Positions 1 through 7,400 of a stretch of DNA of 26,783 nucleotides are shown piece after piece. The stretch spans positions 1-26,783 of the forward strand of contig CBFIHR010000060.1 of NCBI GenBank assembly GCA_965662365.1, in the 5' to 3' direction. The stretch is from CAWVWD01 sp965662365. Its GTDB lineage: Bacteria > Bacteroidota > Bacteroidia > Chitinophagales > Saprospiraceae. The notes below the pieces were generated by a model. It was not told the DNA's origin. It made no database searches and worked only from the letters and a program-made list of their open reading frames with translations. How positions within the stretch are numbered: the stretch's first letter is position 1; each line of letters begins with the position of its first letter. The translations under genes and the position numbers were made by a program.

Positions 1-450
1 TTCATAATCTTAGGACTGACTTTATTCATTGCTGCAATTTTGATGTTAATCAAAAAACAAGACAAAACCGTCAAATTTCCACCTTACATCAATGGAATAA
101 TTGGTGGCGGAATCGGTTTTTTGTCGGGTTTAGTTGGCATTGGCGGTGGAATTTTCTTATCGCCTCTACTCTACTTATCTCGTTGGAATATTCCAAAAGT
201 TATCGCTGCAACAACCGCTTCTTTTATTTTAGTCAATTCTGTTGCTGGTTTAATCGGTCAAGTTCATACCAATGGCTTTTCCGTTGATTTTCAGGTAATT
301 GTTTTATTATTAATCACCGTTTTAATCGGTGGACAAATCGGCTCACGATTGACCGCAAGTTGGATAAATCCGCAAATTGTTAGGAGAATTACCGCTTTTT
401 TGATTTTATTTGTATCATTAAGGATATTGTGGAAAGTGTTTTTAAATTAA
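1..450 (+). CDS. TauE/SafE-family membrane transporter, C-terminal part
   Basis: The reading frame is open from the first base of the window, so the true start lies upstream; the TTG/ATG codons near 40-45 are internal. The visible ~149 residues are strongly hydrophobic. They include a glycine-rich segment (GIGFLSGLVGIGGGIFLSPL) followed by further membrane segments, which is the typical second-half repeat of the TauE/SafE (sulfite exporter-like) family. Members are inner-membrane proteins proposed to export or import sulfite, sulfonates or other small anions, and the substrate cannot be read from sequence. The stop lies only 13 bases before mhpD, so the two are probably co-transcribed. That could mean this carrier serves the same catabolic route, which is inference. 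The family call rests on the GxGGG-rich motif and hydrophobicity. Confidence 0.75.
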   Translation, partial: FIILGLTLFIAAILMLIKKQDKTVKFPPYINGIIGGGIGFLSGLVGIGGGIFLSPLLYLSRWNIPKVIAATTASFILVNSVAGLIGQVHTNGFSVDFQVIVLLLITVLIGGQIGSRLTASWINPQIVRRITAFLILFVSLRILWKVFLN

Positions 451-463
451 ATGTTATTAACCA

Positions 464-1252
464 ATGAAAAAAACAGCACAAGATTACGCCCAAATATTAC
501 GAATTGCTTACGCTGAACGCACTCCTTGCAAACCTTTACGGGACGCAATCGGCATCGAAAATTTAGATTTTGCTTACGAAATTCAAGCGATTAATAATGA
601 TATTTTAATAAAAAATGGTGCAAGAATTACTGGCCGAAAAATTGGTTTAACCTCCAAAGCGGTACAGGAACAATTAGGCGTTGACCAACCAGATTTCGGC
701 ATTTTACTAGACACAATGGAAGTTTTAAATGGCGATTCTATTGCGATGTCGGAACTGATGCAGCCAAAAGTTGAAGCCGAAATTGCTTTTGTTTTGGGTA
801 GAGATTTACCGAATCGAAAAATATCAACCGTGGAGTTAATCAATTCGATTGATTACGCCTTAGCGGCAATTGAGATTGTGGGTAGTCGCATCGAAAATTG
901 GAATATCAAAATCACGGATACGATTGCGGATAACGCTTCTGCAAGTCATTATGTTTTGGGACATAAACCCACAAAATTAAGCGATTTCGATGTCGTAAAT
1001 TGTCAGATGCAAATGATTAAAAATGGTATTTTTGATAATATTGTTTCATCAGGAAATGGTGCAGCCTGTTTAGGTTCTCCGATAAACGCCACACTTTGGT
1101 TAGCCAACAAAATGGCGGAATTAGGAACACCTTTAAAAGCTGGAGAAGTAATTTTATCCGGTGCTTTAGGCAAAATGGCAACCGTTGAAGCCGGTGATAC
1201 TTTTGAAGCAAAAATTGACGGCTTGGGAAGTGTTTCTGTTTCTTTCACTTAA
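464..1252 (+). CDS. mhpD: 2-oxopent-4-enoate hydratase (MhpD/DmpE type)
   Basis: The 262-residue product matches the usual length of 2-keto-4-pentenoate hydratases of the fumarylacetoacetase superfamily. These add water to 2-hydroxypenta-2,4-dienoate to give 4-hydroxy-2-oxovalerate in meta-cleavage degradation of aromatics. Visible family marks are GRKIGLTSKAVQ (57-68), LGVDQPDFG (71-79), the metal-binding acidic pair in PKVEAEIAF (E104 and E106), a third glutamate in AAIEIVGSR (E137), TIADNAS (153-159), and the C-terminal GEVILSGALG and GLGSVSVSF segments. The VDQPDFG and LGSPINA stretches fit the hydratase branch better than the closely related 4-oxalocrotonate decarboxylase, though the two share a fold. 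It sits 13 bases after the transporter and 24 bases before mhpF, so an operon is likely. The cytosolic location is inferred from the absence of a signal peptide. Confidence 0.88.
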   Translation: MKKTAQDYAQILRIAYAERTPCKPLRDAIGIENLDFAYEIQAINNDILIKNGARITGRKIGLTSKAVQEQLGVDQPDFGILLDTMEVLNGDSIAMSELMQPKVEAEIAFVLGRDLPNRKISTVELINSIDYALAAIEIVGSRIENWNIKITDTIADNASASHYVLGHKPTKLSDFDVVNCQMQMIKNGIFDNIVSSGNGAACLGSPINATLWLANKMAELGTPLKAGEVILSGALGKMATVEAGDTFEAKIDGLGSVSVSFT

Positions 1253-1276
1253 ATCCAATCACAAATCACTAAAAAC

Positions 1277-2191
1277 ATGAAAACGAAAGTAGCAATTATA
1301 GGTTCGGGCAATATCGGCACCGATTTGATGATTAAGATTTTGAGAACATCGAAGTCTTTGGAAATGTCTGTTTTGGTCGGAATTGACCCAGCATCTGACG
1401 GCTTGGCAAGAGCTAGAAGAATGGGCGTAAAAACTTGTCATACGGGAATCACTGGCTTGATCGACATGCCTGAATGGGAAGATATTAAAATCATTTTTGA
1501 TGCGACTTCTGCTAAAGCACATCATTATAATTATAGTTTTGTCCAACAATATCCAGACAAAAAAATCATTGATTTGACACCTGCTGCCATTGGTCCTTAT
1601 TTAGTGCCTGCCGTGAATGCAGCGATTGACGATTCGCTGGATAATGTCAATATGGTGACTTGTGGCGGACAAGCAACGATTCCGATTGTTGCGGCTGTAA
1701 ACCGTGTGGCAAAAGTGCATTATGGCGAAATTGTCGCTTCGATTGCCAGTAAATCTGCTGGCCCAGGCACTCGTGCGAATATTGACGAATTTACGGAAAC
1801 AACGGCTTTGGCAATTGAAAAAGTCGGTGGTGCTGACCGTGGAAAAGCGATTATTGTTTTGAATCCTGCCGAACCGCCTTTGGTGATGCGTGATACAGTT
1901 TTTACGCTAAGTGAAAATGCTGACCGGGAAGCAATTCGAGAAAGTGTGCATCAAATGGTGGCGGAAGTTCAAAAATATGTGCCGGGTTATTCGCTGCATC
2001 AAGCTGTTCAATTCGATGATATTCCAGAGAGTGAACCAGTTTTTATTGAAGGTTTGGGCTATCGTCATGGTTTGAAAACCACGGTTTTGTTGCAAGTTGT
2101 CGGTGCAGGTCATTACTTGCCTCCTTACGCTGGGAATTTGGATATTATGACAAGTGCGGCTTTGGCGACTGGGGAAAGGATGGTCAAGTAG
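1277..2191 (+). CDS. mhpF: Acetaldehyde dehydrogenase (acetylating), MhpF/DmpF type
   Basis: This 304-residue enzyme oxidises acetaldehyde to acetyl-CoA with NAD+ and CoA, the last step of the lower meta-cleavage pathway. The N-terminal Rossmann motif GSGNIG is at 9-14, the segment VGIDPASDGLARA follows, and the catalytic cysteine is C129 in VTCGGQATIP. The stretch KSAGPGTRANIDEFTETTA (160s-170s) and the C-terminal AGNLDIMTSAALATGE are characteristic of DmpF/MhpF. Length is normal and the gene looks intact. In known systems this enzyme forms a channelling complex with 4-hydroxy-2-oxovalerate aldolase, whose gene normally lies next to it. Here the next gene is a convergent KilA-N protein and no aldolase is in the window. 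A hairpin terminator follows the stop codon directly. Confidence 0.93.
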   Translation: MKTKVAIIGSGNIGTDLMIKILRTSKSLEMSVLVGIDPASDGLARARRMGVKTCHTGITGLIDMPEWEDIKIIFDATSAKAHHYNYSFVQQYPDKKIIDLTPAAIGPYLVPAVNAAIDDSLDNVNMVTCGGQATIPIVAAVNRVAKVHYGEIVASIASKSAGPGTRANIDEFTETTALAIEKVGGADRGKAIIVLNPAEPPLVMRDTVFTLSENADREAIRESVHQMVAEVQKYVPGYSLHQAVQFDDIPESEPVFIEGLGYRHGLKTTVLLQVVGAGHYLPPYAGNLDIMTSAALATGERMVK

Positions 2192-2212
2192 AACCGAGTT
2201 CTACTCGGTTTT
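2192..2212 (+). terminator. Hairpin terminator after mhpF
   Basis: A perfect 7-bp stem AACCGAG / CTCGGTT with a TTCTA loop begins one base after the mhpF stop and runs into TTTTC. It would end the transporter-mhpD-mhpF transcript. The T run is short, so strength is uncertain. Confidence 0.65.
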
Positions 2213-2233
2213 CAATTTGATAAAAATTATTTT

Positions 2234-2254
2234 CTGCCAAGTTGAACTTGGCAG
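2234..2254. terminator. Second hairpin between convergent genes
   Basis: CTGCCAAG and CTTGGCAG form an 8-bp perfect stem around TTGAA (potentially 10 bp with one unpaired base). It lies just past the stop of the KilA-N gene on the minus strand. The flanking sequence on the mhpF side is AAAAATTATTTT, which gives a poor U tract on either strand. It may be a weak terminator for the KilA-N gene or a small palindromic repeat. Confidence 0.45.
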
Positions 2255-2256
2255 TA

Positions 2257-3087
2257 CTATTCACCTAATTTATTAAAATCGACATTGACTAATAATTGCA
2301 TTTGATGAATGGCGATTTCGTTGAGGCGTTCGAGGCGTTCTTCTTGTGATAAGCCTTCTTTTATAAATTCAGCGTTGTGCGTTTCCAAATTGGCTAACAC
2401 CAATAATTGTTCTGGTGACGCGTGTTCACGAAGGTTTCCTTTTTTACCGTTGTTGATGTTTTTCCATTCTTTCGCTGTCATTCCGAATAAAGCAACATTC
2501 AATAAATCCGCTTCCGAAGCGTAATACGCCCCTTTTACAGAGGATTTAATATGTGACGGAATCAAGTTATTTTTAATGGCATCAGTTTGGATTTTATAAT
2601 TGACTTTTGATAAAAATCGCTTGACGTTCCATTCTAAGGCTTCTTGTTTTTCCTTTGCTTCAATTTCTTTAAGTCGCTGAAATTCTTTGATCAAATACAA
2701 TTGAAACGAAGGACTTAACCAATAACAAAAATTAATAGCAATATCTTTATGAGCAAAAGTTCCGCCTCCATAACGACCAGCTTTTATACGCATTCCGATA
2801 GCGTCAGTTGCTTTTATCCACTTTTTAGGTGTCAAATTAAAACTGTTAGAACCAGCTTGATTTTTAAAGGTAACGAATTCGTTACCTTTAAAATTTGGAT
2901 TGTATAATTGTTCCCAAGTACCTAAAAATTCAACGGTATTTTTATTTCGCATCCAGCTATAAATCGAGTATTCGTCCTCAAAACTTTTCATTATATCCGT
3001 TAAGGAAATAAACTCTTCCTGATTTTTGGAAATGGATAATAATGAAATCTCCTTACCTTCTACCACAATTTTTTTTGCCTTCGCCAT
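2257..3087 (-). CDS. KilA-N domain-containing protein
   Basis: The 276-residue protein carries a KilA-N domain over about residues 8-140, marked by SLTDIMKSF (28-36), YSWMRNKNTVEFLGTWEQL (43-61), NPNFKGNEF (63-71), AGSNSFNLTPKKWI (78-91), AIGMRIKAGRYGGGTFAHKDIAINF (96-120) and YLIKEFQRLKE (131-141). KilA-N is a DNA-binding fold found in phage proteins and also in solitary chromosomal genes of Bacteroidota. The remaining half is charged and helical with no catalytic motif I recognise. No signal peptide is present, so it is probably cytosolic. Neighbours give no clear function: it converges on mhpF and diverges from the nucleotidyltransferase. Other genes of this type are often near restriction or defence genes, but none is seen here. 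A 32-bp perfect palindrome sits in its coding sequence. Confidence 0.88.
   Translation of the reverse strand: MAKAKKIVVEGKEISLLSISKNQEEFISLTDIMKSFEDEYSIYSWMRNKNTVEFLGTWEQLYNPNFKGNEFVTFKNQAGSNSFNLTPKKWIKATDAIGMRIKAGRYGGGTFAHKDIAINFCYWLSPSFQLYLIKEFQRLKEIEAKEKQEALEWNVKRFLSKVNYKIQTDAIKNNLIPSHIKSSVKGAYYASEADLLNVALFGMTAKEWKNINNGKKGNLREHASPEQLLVLANLETHNAEFIKEGLSQEERLERLNEIAIHQMQLLVNVDFNKLGE
2862..2893. repeat. 32-bp perfect palindrome inside the KilA-N gene
   Basis: The arms meet at GAATTC. The core GGTAACGAATTCGTTACC is flanked by TTTTAAA-type ends, giving 16 matching bases on each side with no spacer. On the minus strand it encodes residues around F66-K75 of the KilA-N protein. Confidence 0.9.
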
Positions 3088-3142
3088 ACTTTTTCTTTAA
3101 ACTATTTATTCTAACTCCGTTAAAACCGACGGAATTGACCTT

Positions 3143-3178
3143 TTTTTTAATTTGGTGTATTGCCACCAAATTAAAAAA
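3143..3178. repeat. 15-bp inverted repeat in the KilA-N leader
   Basis: TTTTTTAATTTGGTG (3143-3157) pairs perfectly with CACCAAATTAAAAAA (3164-3178) around a 6-base loop. A smaller TCCGT/ACGGA hairpin lies at about 3115-3132. Both are between the predicted KilA-N promoter and its start codon. On the KilA-N strand the hairpin is followed by A residues, so it is not a normal terminator. Confidence 0.7.
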
Positions 3179-3200
3179 CCATATCCTGAATCGTGCCTTG

Positions 3201-3228
3201 CAAAGATACTAAAAACGACAGAAGCCAA
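3201..3228 (-). promoter_or_regulatory. Predicted promoter of the KilA-N gene
   Basis: On the minus strand TATCTTTG (3208 to 3201) fits the Bacteroidota -7 consensus TAnnTTTG. A TTG (3228-3226) lies 17 bases upstream as a -33 element. Transcription would start near 3194, giving a leader of roughly 105 bases that contains two hairpins. Confidence 0.4.
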
Positions 3229-3264
3229 TGGAAAAGGCAATTATAAAAAATACTTTTGCGTTCT

Positions 3265-3296
3265 TTTGTGCCTTTGTGGTTACGAACCTATATTTA
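3265..3296 (+). promoter_or_regulatory. Predicted promoter of the nucleotidyltransferase gene
   Basis: TTTG at 3265-3268, a 20-base spacer and TATATTTA at 3289-3296 resemble the Bacteroidota -33/-7 pair. The -7 box ends four bases before the ATG, so the transcript would be leaderless or nearly so. Confidence 0.35.
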
Positions 3297-3300
3297 CAAC

Positions 3301-4056
3301 ATGAAAGCACTAATTTTCGCAGCAGGTTTAGGCACTCGACTTCGACCTTTGACCAATGACAAACCCAAAGCATTGGTCGAAATCAATGGTAAAACACTTT
3401 TACAAATTACGATTGAAAAACTCGTTGAATTTGGTTTTAATGATATTATGGTCAATATTCATCATTTTGCAGATTTGATGATTGAAACGATCGAAAAAAA
3501 CAATGGTTTTGGTGCAAATATCACGATTTCGGACGAACGAAATGAACTACTGGAAACTGGTGGCGGATTGAAAAAAGCTGCTTGGTTTTTTGATGACAAT
3601 CAACCGTTTTTAGTGCATAATGTCGATGTGATTCATAATTTGGATTTAAAACAATTATACGATTATCACCTAACTCACAATGCTTTAGCAACATTGGCGA
3701 TTCGCAAACGTTCGACTTCTCGTTATTTATTATTTAATAATAAAAATCAGTTGCGAGGTTGGCAAAACATCAAAACTGGAGAAGTTAAAATCGCTCGTCG
3801 AACGCAAGGTCAATTGTGGTCGTTTGGTTTTAGTGGCATTCATGTAATTGACCCGAAAATCTTTCCGTTATTGACCGAAGAAGGTAAATTTTCAATTATT
3901 CATCCGTATTTGCGTTTAGCAAAAACAGAGCTGATTCAAGGTTTTAATCATTCCAGCGAGGCTTCGGGACAAGCAAATTCTACTTGGATTGATGTCGGAA
4001 AACATGAAAGTTTGGCGGAAGCGAAAGCGTTTTTTTTATCTCAACAAGAGCAATAA
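3301..4056 (+). CDS. MurU-like sugar-phosphate nucleotidyltransferase
   Basis: The ATG at 3301 is chosen because the protein then starts with the conserved MKALIFAAGLGTRLRPLT. An upstream in-frame start at 3256 would add unconserved residues through the promoter. The 251-residue product has the nucleotide-binding loop GLGTRLRPLT (9-18), KPKALVEINGK (21-31), ETGGG (85-89), the metal-binding aspartate in HNVDV (D109), GFSGIHVIDP (176-185) and WIDVGK (229-234). It resembles MurNAc-1-phosphate uridylyltransferase MurU of cell-wall recycling more than the long mannose-1-phosphate guanylyltransferases, but the sugar is not certain. The usual partner kinase AmgK is not adjacent. Residues 219-225 (SEASGQA) look like a short insertion and share their DNA with a site in the lipoprotein gene at 4484-7825. 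Confidence 0.8.
   Translation: MKALIFAAGLGTRLRPLTNDKPKALVEINGKTLLQITIEKLVEFGFNDIMVNIHHFADLMIETIEKNNGFGANITISDERNELLETGGGLKKAAWFFDDNQPFLVHNVDVIHNLDLKQLYDYHLTHNALATLAIRKRSTSRYLLFNNKNQLRGWQNIKTGEVKIARRTQGQLWSFGFSGIHVIDPKIFPLLTEEGKFSIIHPYLRLAKTELIQGFNHSSEASGQANSTWIDVGKHESLAEAKAFFLSQQEQ
3954..3976 (+). repeat. In-frame short repeat (site A, encodes SEASGQA)
   Basis: GAGGCTTCGGGACAAGCAAA at 3957-3976 matches site B (7130-7153, minus strand) at all but about three third-codon positions. Both are read in the same frame as EASGQA. It lies just before the conserved WIDVG motif of the nucleotidyltransferase. Confidence 0.6.
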
Positions 4057-4074
4057 CGAGGCTGTTTGATTGAA

Positions 4075-4104
4075 AACCTATAAAGTTTAAAAACCTTATA
4101 GGTT
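4075..4104. repeat. AT-rich palindrome, copy 1, beside the RRM gene
   Basis: AACCTATAA (4075-4083) and TTATAGGTT (4096-4104) form a 9-bp perfect stem with a 12-base loop. The sequence is closely related to the palindrome at 4436-4468. It lies between the convergent ends of the nucleotidyltransferase and RRM genes, where it could also help stop transcription. Confidence 0.7.
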
Positions 4105-4166
4105 CGTCAAAATAAATAGCTCAATTTACTGAATAATGATGATCCGCTATTGAACTAAAACAGCTA

Positions 4167-4421
4167 TTACTTTCGTTCTCTCGGCTTCGATACATTCACC
4201 ACCAGACTATTACCGTCCCAATCTGCTTCGTGTAATTCAGCGATTGCTACTTCTGCATCTTCATCATTTAACATTTCTACGAAACCAAAACAACGAGATT
4301 TCCCAGTTGCTTTATCCGTAATAATATGGGCATCGTTCACGATTCCGTACGCTTCAAATCGCTCTCTCAGGGATTTGTCATTTACCTCAAAAGGTAAATT
4401 TTCTATATAAATTTTTGTCAT
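4167..4421 (-). CDS. Single-RRM RNA-binding protein
   Basis: This 84-residue protein is essentially one RNA recognition motif. RNP2 is IYIENL (residues 4-9), and RNP1 is RCFGFVEM (43-50), where the usual glycine at the second position is a cysteine but the RNA-stacking aromatics F45 and F47 are kept. GNSLVVNVSKPRERK closes the fold with a short basic tail. Such small RRM proteins are common in Bacteroidota and cyanobacteria. They bind single-stranded RNA and are thought to act in mRNA turnover or stress responses, although targets are mostly unknown. The gene stands alone, between two related AT-rich palindromes. The upstream copy ends 15 bases before the start codon and so probably falls in its 5' leader. 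Confidence 0.9.
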   Translation of the reverse strand: MTKIYIENLPFEVNDKSLRERFEAYGIVNDAHIITDKATGKSRCFGFVEMLNDEDAEVAIAELHEADWDGNSLVVNVSKPRERK

Positions 4422-4435
4422 TTCTTTAATTACAA

Positions 4436-4468
4436 AGACCTTATAAGTTTTAGAAACCTATAAGGTCT
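4436..4468. repeat. AT-rich palindrome, copy 2, in front of the RRM gene
   Basis: AGACCTTATA (4436-4445) and TATAAGGTCT (4459-4468) form a perfect 10-bp stem with a 13-base loop. It shares its core (ACCTTATA, AAGTTT, ACCTATAA elements) with the copy at 4075-4104. It also lies just after the stop of the 4484-7825 gene, so it may serve that gene as a terminator stem. Confidence 0.7.
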
Positions 4469-4483
4469 GATTATTAATTTTAT

Positions 4484-7400
4484 TTATTCAAAAATCACTA
4501 AACTATCATTATTCCTTGCGGCAACAATCACTTCCCGATTCCCAACTTGAAGCGTTACCAAATCTCGCATTTCGCCATCGACAAAGAAACCTGATCGAGC
4601 AGATGAAATTATTGTAAAATCACCTTTGCCGTCACCTTTCAGTACCAAACCATTATTAGCATCATAACGACCAACCTCTGGCTTTGCACCGTATAAATTT
4701 CCACCTAATAAAATATCTAAATTATCATCACCGTCAACATCTTTTACTAAAATCGCATAAACTGGCGACGTCTGAGCTGCTTTTGGCAAACTTTTCATTT
4801 CGAACTTTCCTTTTCCATCATTTAACAGAATCATCGACTCAAAAGTTTGAGCTTTTAACGTAATGGTATTTTTCATTTCTTCCTCTGAAAACAAGTCGTT
4901 TATCGTTGCATTTTGGTAAGCATTATACTTCAGAAACCGCTTTTTTAAATGCGGCATTTGCATTACCATATCGTGCCGCAGTGCCATCGGATAATTATTA
5001 TCGCCATTATAAGTACAAATAATTTGTTCTGCTGTTCCGTTTTTATCAAAGTCATTAACAAACAAACAAGCCGGATTTTCGATTGACGTTTTGAATCGAG
5101 AATTTAAACCATGGTTCCCAACAATGAAATCCATGTCCCCATCTTTGTCCACATCTGCTGCTTCGATAGCGTTCCACCAGCCGTTAGAATTCGGAATTTT
5201 TAGATTTTCACTTTGCGTAAATTGACCGTTTTTATTTTCAAAAATCGTAATCGGCATCCACTCTCCTACTACCATTAAATCCAGGTCTTCATCACCATCA
5301 ATATCCGACCAAATTGCATCGGTAATCATTCCGATTTGTTGTAAGTCTTTTGCTATCGTTGCCGTGACATCGGTAAACTCGCCTTTACCATCATTCTGTA
5401 AAATATAACCGTTGACCGGAACACCATAATAAAATGACCGCATTCGGCTACCGACAAACAAATCGTTGTCTCCATCTCCATCAAAATCACCAGCTGTAAC
5501 ACAAGATGTTGTTGCTAATTGTCGTACAGGCAGTTTTTGGTCGGATTTAACAAAAGTTCCGTTTTGATTCATATACAATCTGTCGTACAATGGCAACGCA
5601 GAAGGCGAAAACTCACTTCCGCCACTTGTAACATACAAATCTTGCTGGCCATCACCATTTGCATCAAAAAACAAACAACCTAAATCTTCTGATTCTTTAT
5701 CCGCTTCAAAAACCGCTTGTGTAGCAACTCGAAAACCGTTGCCAGATTGAATAAATAATTTTCCTGCTGTTCCTTTCGCACCACCAACATAAAAATCCTC
5801 TTTTCCGTCACCATTCACATCGCTAACCGCTATTCTCGGGCCTTCGGTGCTTCTCAAGTGATACAGTAATCTATCCCTATCGAAGTCCACAAATCGATTT
5901 TCTTGATGTTGATAATCAATATTTAATACATCAGAAATATTATTAACTAATGTTTTTGGTGTTGTATTTCTGTAATATTTGCCAGGTTTTCCGTCCGTTT
6001 CTTTGAGGGTTAGAATTTGATTTGTCGGCACATCCGTCATAATCGTTAATGCGTCCAAATTATACCATTCTACAATTACAGAATCAACTTTTGCCAATGC
6101 TCCTAAGCCAAAATTTGGACGAAAGTCCACCGTAGATTGAAAGCCACGAATCGGCATTTGTTCTAAATAATAAATATTGTCACCGTGTTTTATCGTCACT
6201 TTTGCACCGACTGCTTGTTGATTTTTTCCTTTACCAATAAGGTTAAATTTTAAGTAATGATTATCCGTCAGCGTCTCGGCGTTGTTCCGATACACAAAAC
6301 AAGGCATATTGACATTATTCACCACCAAATCCAAATCACCATCATTATCCAAATCGCCATAAGCCGAGCCATTCGAGTGACTTGCCGTACCTAATCCCCA
6401 ATTATCGACTTCATTCGTAAAGGATAAATTCCCGTTATTTTGATACATATAATTTTTGATACGCACCGAAGGAATCGCTTCTAATAATTTGGGATGTGTC
6501 GAACCATCTTTTTGCTTATATTTTTTCGTGTTTTCATCTGCCAAAAAGTTCAAATAATCTTGATCCGTCAAATCTTGATAAATACCATTCGCAATAAATA
6601 AATCTTTATTACCGTCATTATTATAATCCGCCATCAACGCTCCCCAGCTCCAATCTGTCGCATGTACCCCAGCTAATCGACCAACTTCCGAAAAGGTAAC
6701 ATTCGCTTTGTTATCGAAAACCGGCGAAATACCATTGTGCAAATGCAACATATTTCGAGTAAATTGATGATAATAACCGTTGACTAATTTATTTTGATAA
6801 TTATCCCAACTCTCAAAAGTCGTCACCGTTTTCACTCGTTCGTTCGGTTCGGGTAGCATCTCCGTCACAAATATTTCGGGTAAACCGTCATTATTCATAT
6901 CTGCCATATCTGCTCCCATCGACGCCGCAGAAGTTGACTTGATTTGTTTTTCTAACTCTTCTGTAAATGTCCCATCGTGATTATTGATATAAATATAATC
7001 TCGCTCAAAAAAATCATTCGATACATAAATATCTTGCCAACCATCGAAGTTAATATCACCGACCGTCACGCCCAAACCAAAGCCAATTACACTACCGTAA
7101 ATTCCAGCTTCTTCACTGACATCTGTAAATTTCGCCTGCCCCGAAGCCTCCGAGTCATTTCTCAATAATTTATCGCCACCAACTTCATCTCGCTTAGGTC
7201 GTTCGTTCTTACGCAAATTAAAACTACCAATCGCCTGATAAGAATTATTCAATAAATAACAATCCAAATCACCGTCTTTATCATAATCAAAAAAAGCTGC
7301 GTGTGTCGAGTAGCCCTTATCCGCCAAACCATACTGTTCGCCTACTTCTTCAAAAGTCGGTTTTCCATCTTTCACCCCTTTATTGATAAATAATTCGTTT

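Noticed and set aside
5815..5852. GGGCCTTCGGT near 5838 and again near 10030 as further copies of the CTTCGGG repeat
   Set aside because: Both encode the same conserved STEGP segment of the two paralogs, so the match reflects homology, not a separate element.
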